Assembly: GCA_023374025.1 (NCBI GenBank)
Contig: SIJG01000008.1
Location: 1,232,215-1,296,214 of the forward strand
Length of the DNA: 64,000 nucleotides
Source of the DNA: Heterodera schachtii
Lineage: Eukaryota > Nematoda > Chromadorea > Rhabditida > Heteroderidae
Direction of reading: 5' to 3'
Part shown: piece by piece, positions 46,401 through 58,773 of the stretch
How positions within the stretch are numbered: position 1 is the first letter of the stretch
How the letters are laid out: every line of letters starts with the position of its first letter
The notes under the pieces: model-generated
What the model was told of the DNA's origin: nothing
Database searches by the model: none
The model's input: the letters and a program-made list of their open reading frames with translations, nothing else
Made by a program: the position numbers and the translations under genes

Positions 46401-49400
46401 GGGGAATAATGAATTTTGATATTTTCCTTAACAAATTGATTGAAAGTGATTGTATCCGATCAGCGCAAATGTCGGGGCTCCCCGCCAGACCCAAATCCCT
46501 AATTTTTTTGAAAAAGAATTTGCTAAAAATGGCAAAATTTAATCATTTATCGACAAAATATGTCTACCAATCGCTTTCCAAAAAAAATGTCAGTTTTGAA
46601 GGTCTAAGGGAATTGAGGGCATCCCTCTTGGGGAAATCTAGAAAAAAATTAGAACTTTCACCAAAAAATTTATAATTTTCCATTTTTTTTTTGGAGGTGG
46701 GTAATGTGCATGCCTAGAACCATAAGAAATTTCTTTATTGGGCTCAAAATTTAACTAACAATGTTTTTGTTTAAATTGCCAAAAAATTCCCCCCCCCCCC
46801 CCTCTCTTTTTAGTTCTATTTGATCGTCGTTTCCGCTTTGATGGCATTGCTTTTCATCAAATATTTGCCGGATTGGACCGTTTGGACAGTGTTGGCAATT
46901 CTGTCAATTTGGGTAATTTTTTTCACTGGCATTTTTTGGTTGCGTGACAATAACTCATTTGTCAGTTTATTGTTTGGTACCATTTAAAAGTTCGAATTTT
47001 GCACCAAAAACCGAAGTACTGAATTTAATAAAAAAATAAACAAATTTTCGTTTAATGCAGGATTTGGTGGCCGTCCTCAGCCCAAAAGGCCCGCTGCGAA
47101 TTCTTGTGGAGACCACGCAGGAGCGAAATGAGCCAATTTTGCCCGCTCTCATTTATTCATGTAAAATTTTTTTAGGATTTCTGAAAATTTCGTTTGAAAA
47201 TTAAAAAAAGAAATTTAAAGGGGGGGGGGCAGTAATTTATCCAACTTAATAAATAAATATTTAAATATGTAACATTTTTTAATAAAATTCAGCAACCGTC
47301 ACTGTCCTCTACTCATATGTGCTCCACGGCGTTGTTTCTTCCGCTTTTATTGTCGGCGCCGGGGTGGGCACAAATGGCGATGATGGAGACGAACAGCAAC
47401 AACGGCAACCACAACCGAATGATGGTAGGCAGGCACAAGTGGAGGAGGAGCCGAAAGAAAATTCAAATTTTGGTGGAAAAAAGAAGGCGGAGCTCGGGAA
47501 AATTTGTTGCGTGCTTTTTCCAAAAAAATTCGGGGACAAATTTTTTTAATATTTAAATGCAATTTGCTAAATGATTTGTCCATTTTCGATTTTTAGTCAG
47601 GCGACGAGTTTTTTGTTTTTAAAAAGCTCCTTGCCGGAAAAATTTTTTGGACTTTTTAATTAATTTGTTAAGAAAATTTCAAAAATTTGCGATCCCTCTC
47701 CCTCGGGCGCAAATATTCGGCGTGCAATTGTGGGGTAACCGTATTTTTCACCCATAGAAATTAACATTGAAAATTTTCCAAACTTAAAAAAACAAAATAA
47801 ATTTGCAAATTTTTTCCTAATCAAAAAAATTTTTTTTTTTTTTGAAGATGCAACGGATGGACAACAGGACGCAGCCAGCACCAGCGGACTGCTAACAACG
47901 GGCACGGAGGAGGAGGAGGAGGCAGCAACAGCACAAACAATTGCTACACAGGCGCCGGTGACGACGCCGCTGCAGCGACGGGGCCGTTCAGCGGGCACTT
48001 CGGGTGGGTGCCGGCATTTATTTAGTGTTAATGTAAATTATTTTAAAATCTGAAAAAGCGGATTAGGGTAAGAAAAAATTGCAAATCAAATAGGGTGTAT
48101 GAATTTTCAAAAAATCTGACAATTTTTTTTTAAAAATTTTTTTCTAATTTTTAATTTTATGATACAAATTAATAATAAATAAGTTTTTTCAAAAAAAATT
48201 TCCAAAAAATCGCAAATTTCACAAATTCTTTTTTAATTCTCGAGGATTTTTTAAATTTCTAATTTTCTTTAATTTAAAATTTTTTTAGTTTATTTGAAAA
48301 CCTACGGTTAATAAAAACTAAACTTGCTGAATTTCCGGGGAAAAAACTTGAAAATTTTTTTTATTTCCTTGAATTTTCTTAATAAAAACTTTCTTGAATT
48401 TTTCTAGAATTTTTTTTCGTATTAGGCCAGTCAATTAAATTTATAATTTTTTCTTGATTTTTTTTTAAATAAAAAGAATTGCGGCGACGTTTTGTCCGGA
48501 CAATTTTTATTGCGCCTCATCACAGATGGCAGTGCCAACACATTGTTGACCACCGTTTTGACCACCAGCGGCGGGAGCACCGAGTCGCGTACGCAAACCC
48601 TCGTCGCCTCCTCTTCGTCCGCTTCCGTTGACGGTGATCGTCGCACTAGCGGTGCCGCCGCCGGCGTCAACCGCGCAACGCGTACAGCAGCACCACCAGC
48701 GGTAGCAGCAGCGTCAGGCGCTTCGGCGCGCAGCCGCTCGCCGCGCCATCCGGCATCCGAACGTGCCGTGCCTGTGACTGCTACAGCAGAAACCGGTCTA
48801 ATCATAGTGCGGCGGCCACGGCGGCACGTCGGAACAACAACGTGGGGGGGGGACCATTATCATTTACCGCTCGATCTCTGGAACACCCAACCGGAAAATC
48901 GAATTTGGGTACACTAATGCAAAAAGGAAGACAGAGTTTCTTCTTATTGGGGTCAAGCAGTGCCAAAAATCACGCATTGCATGGTGAATTTTTGTAGAAT
49001 TTTGCATGCGCCGAGCAGAAGAGGGACGGGCAGGGCCTTCCGACCATAGAAATTTGGAAATTCTAATGAAATTTGTTAGGGAAACTTGTCCATTTGATGG
49101 ATGGATGCATATTTCTCTGTTATTTGCAATTTTGGTTCAGGTGGCGTCAAGTTGGGCCTGGGCGACTTCATCTTTTACAGTGTGCTGGTTGGCAAGGCGA
49201 GCAGTTTTGGGGATTGGAACGTGACCATTGCATGCTACGTGTCCGTGTTGGTGGTGAGTGAGTGTTGGTGGGATTCCAAGGAAATGACCTTTTAAATCCG
49301 TGTCAAAAAATATCGGAAGTCTTTCCGTCCCATGCATTCCGTATTTATGGGTTGCGGAACGAAGAATTATAGTGTGAAATAGTTTTTTTCGAGAAAAAAG

Positions 49401-49854
49401 ATTTTGAAACTTTTTTAACGATTTTTCTAATTTTTATGATGAAATACAAAAAAAAATTGCGGAAAATTTAATTTCCACGATCAAAAATTCCGATGAATTT
49501 TAGACACTTTTGCCAAATTTTCAACAACCAAATAAAAAACTAATTAATAATTATTTTACCGAATAAATTTTTAACTTAATTTAAAAACTGCCACACAAAT
49601 TGCCCAATTAAAATTTAGTAAATTTGATGCATTTTCCTGGTCGCCATTTTATTTTTTCGTATAAATTTACATATGAAATGTGACCCCATTTCCTCCAGGG
49701 TCTCGCTTTTACGCTGATGCTGTTGGCGCTGTACCGCAAGGCGTTGCCGGCGTTGCCCATCTCCATTTTCACCGGCATCAGCTTTTTCTTCGCCACCCAT
49801 TGGCTGATCACACCCTTCCTGGCCCAAGTGAGCGTCCGGCAGATTTTGTTGTGA
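43414..49854 (+). CDS. psn: presenilin (gamma-secretase catalytic aspartyl protease)
   Basis: Catalytic subunit of gamma-secretase, cleaving Notch-type receptors in the membrane. Exon 1 (43414-43446, [11 protein letters not shown]) joins 43678-43843 (Gln-rich N-terminus) and then [20 protein letters not shown] (44293). Later exons give [109 protein letters not shown] and [20 protein letters not shown]. The first catalytic Asp is in [17 protein letters not shown] (47061-47159). The second is in the GLGD motif of [20 protein letters not shown] (49141). The PALPIS motif is in the last exon, stop at 49854. Splice phases agree. The loop between the two Asp exons is very long (exons near 47293, 47850 and 48525-48983), rich in Gln/Ser/Thr/Ala. 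The last loop exon changes frame between about 48640 and the G9 run at 48843, so one base is missing there. Whether it is sel-12- or hop-1-like was not decided. Confidence 0.92.
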
Positions 49855-51574
49855 TTGTGCTTTTGTATGGGCCTCGGCTGGCTTTTTGATCATTAAGCGA
49901 TGATTGGTCTCTTTCCCCTCTCTCTCTACCCTTTATTGATTGATTTTATCGATTGTTTGTGTATTTGTGTCTATTAGCAGTAATTTGACCACCATTTTTG
50001 TATGTATGTGTGTCTGTCCTGTCTGGCGTCAGCGGGACTTTCTCTCCTAAACGATTAATTTCATGTTTTTAGCAAATTTGACCCTTTTTGTGTATTATTT
50101 ATCATTCAAACGCTCCACTGATCAGAAATGATCAATCGCTCTCTCTCTGATCGAAAGTCCTGCTCCTTCCTTTTTTTAAACATTCACGCAAAATCCATCA
50201 AAGCACTTTTGCCATGTTTGGAATGCTGCTGATTTTCCTTCATTCATTTATTTAGCCATGACACAATGTTTTTTTTTTGTCATCTACAACATTCTTTGAT
50301 GATAAATATTTATAAAAACACACCTACTAATGTGCAATGATTATCAACATACATACATTAAAAAGGAGGGGGGGGGGGTCGGAAAAATTGCGAAGAGGGC
50401 AAGCTCGTGCCAATTTGTTAACGGATTTACACCAAAAAATGACAAGTTTTGCGATTTTGAGCCAATTTCAGAAAAATTGGGACCTTGGTGCTCCGGCAGT
50501 GCCGTCGCTGGCCCCTTTGCTAGCGAGGGGCCCCGCCCCCCTAAAAAATGTATGATTATCAAATTGCCATTTTATCTATTTTATGTATTTATTATAGCAT
50601 TGTTAAATTTTGTTTCCATTTGTATTTAAAAGTTTGGCAATGTTAAATCTCTCCGATAAGAGAGAGGTTTAACAGAAAATGTTGGTAAATGTGAACTTAA
50701 TGACCGGATAATCATTCCTTATTTTCTAAACCCCAAAAGAAATTGTGTGCTAGGGCTGCTCGCCAATCTTGAGACACTCTTCTGTTCTCGAGCCGAGCAA
50801 TTCTCGGGTTTTAAAAAATTTCATTCTTTGAAAGTTCCAGCAAGGATCTTCGAGATCCAATGAAGAAGTAAGAATTCGATTTGAATACTTTCGGCGTTCG
50901 AAATAAATAAAGAAATTTTGAAATATGTAAGAAATGACAAGAAAGTTGGTTTTTGAATTTATTTTTCAATTTGAACCTTTAATTATATATAGGTCATAAA
51001 ATTTGAATCTAGTTGAGGGTATTCTTCTCTTCAAGAAAATGAAAAATAAAAAAACGTATGACAAAGTTGACTTTTATCCACTTGAGACAGATAATCTCGA
51101 CTACTTACAGATCAGCTTAACGTCATTAATTTCAATTTTAGGAGTATTGAAAATAGATTCTAATTTTTTTCTTTCTTTTTTTTTTGGCATTTCAGTCGCA
51201 AGTTTGAAGTTTCGGTCCGCAAATGTCGCACTACGCTATTTTTATGCCATTCTTATGCTATAAGAATGATATTATGTAATAATCATATTGAAAACAAAGT
51301 TAAAACCATTTAGTCCAAAATGATTAATTGTTTAAAATGATTGAAGAAAATTTGATTTGAAACTTTTCATTAATTTAATTTAGCTTTTGAATTTTTAAAA
51401 TTTCCCGGTTGGTCCCAGTTCCCGGTCCCGGTCCCGAAGAAAAATCGAGGTCCCGGTCCCGGCTTCTCAGGTCCCGGCAAGTCCCGGTCCCGGTTTTGCC
51501 CAAAATTCCCGGTCCCGCTCTACTCCACTTATTATTTAAAATATAAATCATCATTTTGATTTTTCTAATAGATA
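49855..51574. other. intergenic with element fragments
   Basis: No gene seen. 50400-50540 contains a degenerate core-like CTCCGGCAGTGCCGTCGCTGG. 50753 (TAGGGCTGCTCG) begins a left hAT-like end with TCTCGAG repeats. 51408-51530 has repeated GGTCCCGGTCCCGG units ending GCTCTACTCC, the complement of a TAGAGCGGGACCGGG end like that of the element at 22625. Confidence 0.5.
51408..51532. repeat. GGTCCCGG subterminal repeats (decayed hAT-like end)
   Basis: Tandem GTCCCGGTCCCGG units followed by CCCGCTCTACTCC. Read in complement, the end is TAGAGCGGGACCGGG, similar to TAGAGCTGCACGGG at 22625. The other end is missing. Confidence 0.5.
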
Positions 51575-52100
51575 AATTAAGAAAATGAAAGCCAAATTCT
51601 GGCAAACAAATTCGCTGTTGTTCTTTCAAATGCGCTTTGTTCAGTCGGTGGTGTCAATATTTACGGGGTCAATCAAATGCTCTGAAAGTGAGTCTTTATA
51701 ATAAGGGGATTTAAAAAAGAAGTTAAACTCGATAAAGAACTCATCAAAATAAATCCCTTTAACTAATTCAACTGAATTCAAGCTATTAAAATTTCTTTGA
51801 TAATAATTAATTAATTGTAATTTGGTCTTTTTTATAAAATTATTTTCAACGGCTTTTATTCGGCCCTACAAAACAGCGACGTTTTTTGCTGTCCAACGGG
51901 TGTTTTGGCTCCCGGCGATTCGTGGAAATGATGGCACTGATCGAATTTGCGTTCAATTCGGGTGCCAAACACCGCCAAATATTCATTACATTTCAAAGGT
52001 GTTGGACCCGCACTTTGACAAAGTGATGCCACCCGTATTGGCCAAAATGAGCGCCAAAGGGCCCGTGGAAACGCACCAAAAAATGCCATTTGCTTAAACA
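51575..52100 (+). pseudogene. nuclear hormone receptor pseudogene
   Basis: 51583-51690 aligns base by base with the first exon of the intact receptor at 53237 (ATGAAAGCCAAATTCTGG versus ATGAAGCCAAACTCTGTG; TCAGTCGGTGGTGTCAATAT versus GCAGTCGGTCGTGCCAATAT). 51848-51890 matches the receptor's ligand-domain exon (AACGGCTTTTATTCGGCC, AACAGCGACGTTTTTTGC). 51950-52080 matches its final exon (TTGCGTTCAATTCGGG, GACCCGCACTTTGACAAAGT). The zinc-finger cysteines are lost and the exons between are missing, so it is a broken, shortened tandem copy. Confidence 0.85.
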
Positions 52101-53236
52101 TTTATTTGTGATTTATTATTTTTATAATTGCCAAAATTTAATTATTTTTTCCAAATCGATAAAAAAATTCTCCATTTGTTTTGTCGCTCGTCTCATCATT
52201 TAGTTTAAATTATTCAAAAAAAAAAAAAAATTCAAAAACACTGTAGGGATATTTGCCATTTTTGTTGACAGATAAATAACTTATTAAGATTCTTCTAATT
52301 TATCTAAATTTCCAAATTATGACCAAAAAGGACAAAATTTACCTAAAAATGGAAAATGACTTAAAAAGTTAAAAAAAGTGAATTATATAGGAATATAAAG
52401 TGATTAAAAATGTTTTTATTCTTTATCTTTTTCATTTAATTTCTTTTTAAATTTTCTGAAATCTTTGAAATTATTTTTTTTAGATGAGGCGTTAAGGAAA
52501 AAACCGAGGCTCATATTTTTGTATAAGATTTTAGGGTTTTTGATTTTATAACTAACTATTCTAATTGAAAACAAAAATTTGTAAAAATATTTTTCACTAA
52601 ATATTAGCGATTTCTTAGTCTTATTCATTATTTAAATTTATTTCAACGGTTTTTACTTTCCAAGTAAACCAAATGTTTTGATGCACTTTTATTTAGTTCA
52701 TTTCTCCGTTTTTGGTCATCGATCATTATTTACCATATTTTGTTCTCGTTGATTCCCTAAACCATTCATCCGTTTGGCCGTGTCCGTTATTGTAGCGGCA
52801 TTAATTTCCCATTTTAGCCTGGCCAAACCCCTCAAACGGTTACCATGGCTTTTCCATTTAATTTAATTGGCATTAATCAAAGAATGTGTTTATTACCGAA
52901 AAAGCGTAATTATTCATGTAAAATCGTAAAGTAGATTTATTTTCGCTTTTCTCATTAATTTTCTGAAGAAAATCCATTAAGCATTCATTTGATTAGTATT
53001 TTTGTCGTCCTTCTCATTTGCCCATCATCTCCCAAATAAATCTCACCAATTGAAATATTATTTTTATTTATTTCACCAAAGATTTAATTGATTTTTATTG
53101 AATTTTTATTCGCCAATTTTTCATTAATTCAATTTTTCACTTATATTTTATTGTAAAAATTATAATTTCCAACCTTTTTCAAAGAATATAGAAATCTTTT
53201 CCTTATATATTTTCCGAATAATTTAACCAGCAACAG
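52101..53236. other. AT-rich intergenic region, no gene seen
   Basis: Between the receptor pseudogene and the intact receptor. No coding segment, RNA gene or element ends recognised. It includes the presumptive promoter of the receptor. Confidence 0.4.
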
Positions 53237-56200
53237 ATGATGAAGCCAAACTCTGTGCACCAAATCCGTCGTTATTCCTTCAAATGTGCCGTGTGCAGTC
53301 GGTCGTGCCAATATTTCTATTACGGCGTCAAATGTTGCGAAGGTAATTAAATAAAAAAGCAAATTTTAAAATGAAAAAAAAATTACAGTACAAAACAAAG
53401 CTTTCTAAGGGGACACAGACGAAAATAACGAACATTGAAATTCATTCACAAAATATTTTAATTTGAAATTAAAATAAATTAAAGAATTAGTCTCACAAAA
53501 CAACTACCACCTTAATTGGGTAAGGGTCTGTCTGTTTTACTTAGGCACCGTATTTTATAAAAACGATACCATTCAAAAGAATTTACAAGCTTTATTAGCC
53601 TGCAAAATCACTAAAAAATCCTTTGGTTATATTCAAAAAGTGAGGAAATTTGGTTAAATCGAATATTTCATATTCTTTTCATAATAACTTTTTTATATTA
53701 AATGAAATTTTTTGAAATTTTGAGGCTAATAATGCTTTATCAGGCTCTTCTGATCTGAATGATACAAAATTTTTAAGATTTGGTAGACAATTCGAAACGA
53801 ACCCGACGGCGACCGGATTAAAGCCGGTGATTCCGCCTGTTGTTGGTTCGGTTAGACCTCCGATTTATGCCTTAATTCCAAAAAGAGGTCTTATCTTTCG
53901 GCAACCGCTCTTAAGCTTCGTTTGTCTGCGAATGTTAAATCGCATTTCGAAATGTCCAATTTCGATTTGACGAGGAATTGAATTATTTTATTAATCATTT
54001 AAGATAAATAGGAAAAATAGTTGGACCTCTCATCTGCTGCTGGTGGTGGGCACATTTAAAATTAAATTATCAAATTAAGCTTGCAAACACTTTTTTCGGC
54101 GCTCAATTTCGTTGATGAAGGAATACAATTGCAAAAATGACGAACAATGCAATGCCATAAAAGGTGAATTATGAAAGAAGATATAACTCTTTAAAGTGCC
54201 AAACTAAAAAATAACTGATTTTTATAAATAATTATTTTTCATTTTAGATCAAAAATGTAAGCGATGCCGACTGAAACGGTGCCTTTCAGTCGGAATGAAT
54301 CCGCGCGGCGTTTGCACTAACAAAATTTGTGGCAATGATATACTGGCATTTGTAGAACGATTTGAACAGCTTGACAATGACAAGCGCAAGCTGCATAACT
54401 CAATTGGACAAACAAATGTCCAAATTGGCATGGAATTGGCACTGGCACCGAACAATGGCGCAAACAGTGGCCCGTCAAAATGGGCCGAACCGGACTCGGT
54501 ACGGCATGCGACAAGACAAAGCCGAGGGGGCCCGGGAAAGAGAAAATGCCACCTCCCAACCCAACCCACGGATTTAGTATTAAATCAGCTAACAAACAAA
54601 GCACAGCTCGGCGATGCATAATTTTGAAAATAGTTCACGAATTACCGTTGAAAAATGCAAAAAAAAAAGTCGTCGCTTGGTTTTTGGATCAAAGGGACTC
54701 CAGCAGAAAGCTTCACTTTAAAAAATAGAGATTCTATTTTCAATTTTCAGATTTTGGCGCAGAAAAATTTCGCTGGTTTTATTTTGCTGAAACATTTGCT
54801 GGAAATTGAGCAGAAAGTTCGTAAAATTCGGGATTCGCAGACGCAAGTTCCCGAATTCTTTTATGACCAATGCAAATCATTCGAGGCGATTTTTGGACGC
54901 AAATTGAATTTGCTCGAGTGTTCGACAAAATTTTCGGTTTTACGATCCATACGAAAAATAAGACCTGCAAATTTTAGCCAAAATTGCCAAGTCCCCCTTC
55001 GGCGTTGTTTTACGATGCAATTCGTCAGTATGGGCCATTCTGTGAGAGGCCGCCGTATTTGGCCATGGATTTGTTATTTGTGTTCGAAATTGCCAAAACT
55101 TTTCCATTCTTTGAGCGGATTAGCAACAATGACAAGGTAAGCAGAGGAATCGCCTTTATTAAAATTTGAATATATGAATGAGTTGGGGAAGCTTTTGAAG
55201 GAAAAACTAAGGGGGCGGGGCGGGTTTGAACCGGCGTCTCCGGCTTTTCGGCTCAGTGTTCTACCAGCTGAACTACCGATCCTTCTCACTCCGGGTCCCA
55301 AATTTGATTGATCATTTAGGATCAATTATTGCCTCAATTCATTCATTAATATTCCGCTCGGGGAAGCTTCTTCCTCTCTTCTATGTCACATCAAAATGCT
55401 TTTTGAAGATTGCGCTGTGCAGTAACATTGCCATGCCTTTGGTTACGCTGTCCAACGGATTTTACTCGGCCCAACAAAACAGCGACGTTTTTTGCACGCC
55501 GCAGGGAATAATGCCGATTAAACTGCTTGAAAATTCGTATTACAACGAAGACTCAAAGTGCGCAATCAATTAAAAAAATTGGAAAATAATTAAATGGTTC
55601 TAATTAAGTGTTATGGGATTGGCCGACGAAGTGTTGCGCAAGGCCATGGAACCATTCGTCCGTTTAAAAATGAGCACGGAGGAATTTGTTCTTCTTCGGG
55701 CAGTAATTTACGCTCAAATGGGTCAGCTTAGCTTTTGATATTCATTTTAATTTAAAATAAATAAATAATTTTTCAGTTTCGCCGGGGCTCAGTGAGCAAG
55801 CTCAGAAACTGCTTCAAACCGAAGCACAGAAGTTTTCTTCACTGCTAATGAACATATTACAGGTGCAGAGTTTATGACATTCACAATGATAGTACTTTTT
55901 TAAATTGAGATTTTTAAGGTTAAGTCATAAAAATTTTTTAAAGCCAAATAAATTCGTTCTTTTTTATTTTTAATTTAAAAATCGTATAAATTTAATTAGA
56001 CTACGGTAATGCCTTTTTAAAAATGAATGGCATTCTTTGGAAATCTCCGCCCATTCAGATCAATTTCGGTTCTGAGGCGGGCCTCCGTCGTTATGCCGAA
56101 CTGATTGCGCTGGTCGAATTCGCGTTCAATTCGGGCGCCAAACATCGTCAGATGCTCACTTACGTGTCCTATTTGTTGGACCCGCACTTCGATTTGGTGA

Positions 56201-56295
56201 TGCCCCAAGCGCTGGCCAAAGTGTGCACCAAAGGACCCGCGGAACTGAACCAAATCAACCAATCGATTCTACCGTTCCCATTCATTTGTCTGTGA
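53237..56295 (+). CDS. nuclear hormone receptor (nematode NHR)
   Basis: Ligand-regulated transcription factor of the large nematode NHR group. The start at 53237 (MMKPNSVHQIRRYSFK) leads into the C4 zinc-finger domain: CAVCSRSCQYFYYGVKCCE, then (exon 54075-54162) ACKHFFRRSISLMKEYNCKN, then KCKRCRLKRCLSVGMNPRGV (54250). All zinc-binding cysteines are present; the P-box reads CEACKHFF. A hinge rich in Asn/Lys follows. Ligand-domain exons include ILLKHLLEIEQKVRKIRDSQ (54780), YDAIRQYGPFCERPPYLAMD with FEIAKTFPFF (54990-55138), LCSNIAMPLVTLSNGFYSAQ (55430), LKMSTEEFVLLRAVIYAQM (55670), LSEQAQKLLQTEAQKFSSLL (55790) and YVSYLLDPHFDLVMPQ (56165). The stop is at 56295. One junction near 54920-54980 is unclear. 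A tRNA-like repeat sits in the intron at 55211-55282. Confidence 0.88.
55211..55282 (-). repeat. tRNA-like sequence (pseudo-tRNA/SINE head)
   Basis: On the minus strand it starts GGATCGGTAGTTCAGCTGGT, a good D-arm/A box, and has a T-arm/B box CGGTTCAAACCCG. The acceptor ends do not pair fully and the anticodon loop lacks the invariant T33, so a working tRNA is unlikely. It lies in a nuclear-receptor intron, antisense to it. Confidence 0.6.
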
Positions 56296-56767
56296 TCGAT
56301 CGGAGCGATTGGATATGTATTACTGTAGGTGATTGATTGGTGATTTGATTATGCAATTGCTTTTAAAAGAATGTGGTGGTTGTACCGAATTGTATTCACT
56401 GCTGATAAAAGTCGTTTTTGATAAATTATAAGGAATAAACGGAAGGAAATATCCTCGCCATGCTTTTTCCACAGATTTTTCTATAAACAAAAGAATTTTG
56501 TGCTCCGCCCACATTCATGTTGCGACATTTGGGGATTGGCATTTGAGTCCTGAAATGCCAATCTTCAGATTTGATCCTCAAAGAGCCAAATCTTCAAATT
56601 CGGCTCCCCAAATGCCAAATTTCCAAATTCTGATCCCCAAATATCAGATGCCCAAATATCGGGCAGACCTTATTTGTAGCCGAATATCCGTATTAATTCT
56701 GGAACAGACTAAGGGTGCTGCGTGAGCTTTATCACATTTGCAAATCATTTTTTAAACTTCTCAATAT
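56296..56767. other. short intergenic region
   Basis: Between convergent receptor and inhibitor genes. 56555-56665 has repeated CCAAAT(A/C)TTC-type phrases (ATGCCAAATTTCC, ATCAGATGCCC), low complexity. No gene seen. Confidence 0.4.
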
Positions 56768-58773
56768 TTATTTTCTCTCGCAAATTGGTCGTCCGTTTCG
56801 GACAATGCATTTGCTCTCCTCCAAACATCGAATGTTGCACACAATTTGACTGTCCAAAACGCATTTTGGGAGCCCATCGCGCGCAACACAGCCAAAGCCA
56901 TCGTGGCACTCGACACATTTCGGGCCGACGCAACACTCTGAGAATTTGATTAATTAAAAAAAAATAAATAAAATTAGAAAAAAATTAACACATGCCATTT
57001 TTAAACAGGCGTATTTTTGTAAAAAGTTTACATTTTTACACGAAAGAGTTGAACTGAGTTACAAAATATCCTACCAAATTATGCATTTATTTTTAACCTT
57101 TCGTTATAGAATTGCAAAATTGGTGATTTATACATAATAAAATGAATAATTTGTTTGAGAAGTAAATTAGCTTATATAAAAGCTTTCCTTTAAAAAGATT
57201 TAATGACAATATTTTGTCCTTATCAATGTTCTAGAAGAGTAAAGCAAAAATTGACTTCAAATAATTTTCTTTTTTGTTAAAATCAAAAACATTTGAATGA
57301 AAAGCCCTACTAATTATTGCAATTTTTAATTAAATGAATAATGAATGCATTTGCTTGGCCCACCGTTTGGGCACTTTTCCGTCGGAATGCATTTGCCTCT
57401 CTTATCGCGCACATGGCCAATTTTGCAATAGCATTTGGGCGGCAAAAAGCAATTGGCCATCCCACAGAATTGGAACGGATGCCGACAAGTGCGCTCACAA
57501 AAGGCACAAATTCGCATTTCCTCCCCATTTTCGCAGGAAAAAGGCGCCCCTAAAAGAAATGACTTTTTCAGTTTTTAGAAGTTTTTTGAAAATTTAAATT
57601 ATTATTATTTCATTTTTTGTCACTAGGAAAGCAACTTTTAGTAATGAAAAACTTGAAATAGTTAACTAAAATAGTGAGGAAAAAGTCCGATATGACGGAA
57701 GTGATATAATTTTGAGCCTTAGAGGTGTAAAATAAAAAGTGTATTCAAAAAGCAACAAAATTACGCCAAATCATAATTGAGCTAGTTAATTTTTAAAATC
57801 TAAAATTTTTGTCATGAAATAAATGAATAATTTTGGAGATGAATTTTGTGAAAATTTTTATTTCTTAGGGCTGTATTTTTGAAAATGTTAGAGTCGATTT
57901 TTCGGGTTTATTTTTTAAAATTTTTGGGCTCGGTCCTTAGGGGTATATTTCCGTCTTTATTGCATTTTTGTTAATAAATTAAGGGCAAAATACCAAAATT
58001 GTGATTTTTAGTGAAGAAAATTGATGTTCAAACACAAAAATTTAACGCAGAAATGAGCAAAAAATAATTAAAAACTATAAATCGCATCATAATTTGTTTT
58101 GTCATTTTCAAATTGACTTGCGTGAGGTTTGTTTTATATTTTCACTGCTTCCATTGCTAAATTTGTTTGTTGCCGTTGAAAAAGAAGCTTCTGTCGGAAA
58201 AGTTCCAGCAGCTGTTGTCACATTATTATCTTTCAAAAAAAAAATTAGTAAACAATTTTAGTTTTTTGAATATTTTCGGTGCTTTTTTAAGCTTAATGAA
58301 TTATTCAAAAGAAATGCTCAAATTAAAAATGTGGTGTTAATTTATCGCCGTCCTTTTTGAAAATGTGCAGTTTCAGCACTAAAAGATAATACCGAAAGAG
58401 ATGTTAAAAGGAAAAGAATCAAAATAAAAATAATTAAACAAATATTATTTTAATTGAGCTAATTACTCATTTCGACGCTGTCCAATTCGTTGGGCATTGT
58501 TCCATCATTTGGCATTTCTGATGTCGCAAATTCCGACGATAAATTATTATTTGAAAAATTTTCTGTTGTAAAATTTTCCAACGTAATTAATTCATTGATT
58601 AAAATTAAACCAAAAAATAAAAAAATATTTATGCATTTATTTTAATGTTTTGACTAACCTTTTGTTGTTGCGTTTGGAAATTCCGTTGAATTATTTTCTA
58701 TTGGTGTGCTTGTGGAGGACGAATTTTGAGCTGATGAAACGCCAAACAAAGCAAAGAAAATTAGAAAAAGCAT
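56768..58773 (-). CDS. secreted TIL-domain protease-inhibitor-like protein
   Basis: The start at 58773 gives a signal peptide (MLFLIFFALFGVSSAQ), then Ser/Thr/Asn-rich sequence (NSSSTSTPIENNSTEFPN) continuing in exons near 58590-58480 and 58248-58110 with many N-x-S/T sites. The exon 57549-57326 encodes a complete trypsin-inhibitor-like domain. It starts FSCENGEEMRICAFCERTC, contains LPPKCYCKIGHVRDKRGKC and ends IPTEKCP, with the ten cysteines of the family. A phase-1 donor just after KCPN joins in frame to 56937-56768, a second Cys-rich module (CCVGPKCVECHDGFGC, CNIRCLEESKC, ICERK, stop). If unspliced, the frame instead ends at 57326. TIL proteins block serine proteases by a Cys-framed reactive loop; the exact target is unknown. 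Secreted role inferred from the signal peptide. Exon joins in the linker are approximate. Confidence 0.7.

Noticed and set aside
48431..48805. Minus-strand frame of 124 residues
   Set aside because: Antisense to the presenilin loop exon; open because of GC-rich triplet repeats.
50752..51532. A single hAT-like element from TAGGGCTGCTCG to GCTCTACTCC
   Set aside because: The two ends carry different subterminal repeats (TCTCGAG versus GGTCCCGG) and lack matching flanking duplications, so they are probably fragments of two elements.
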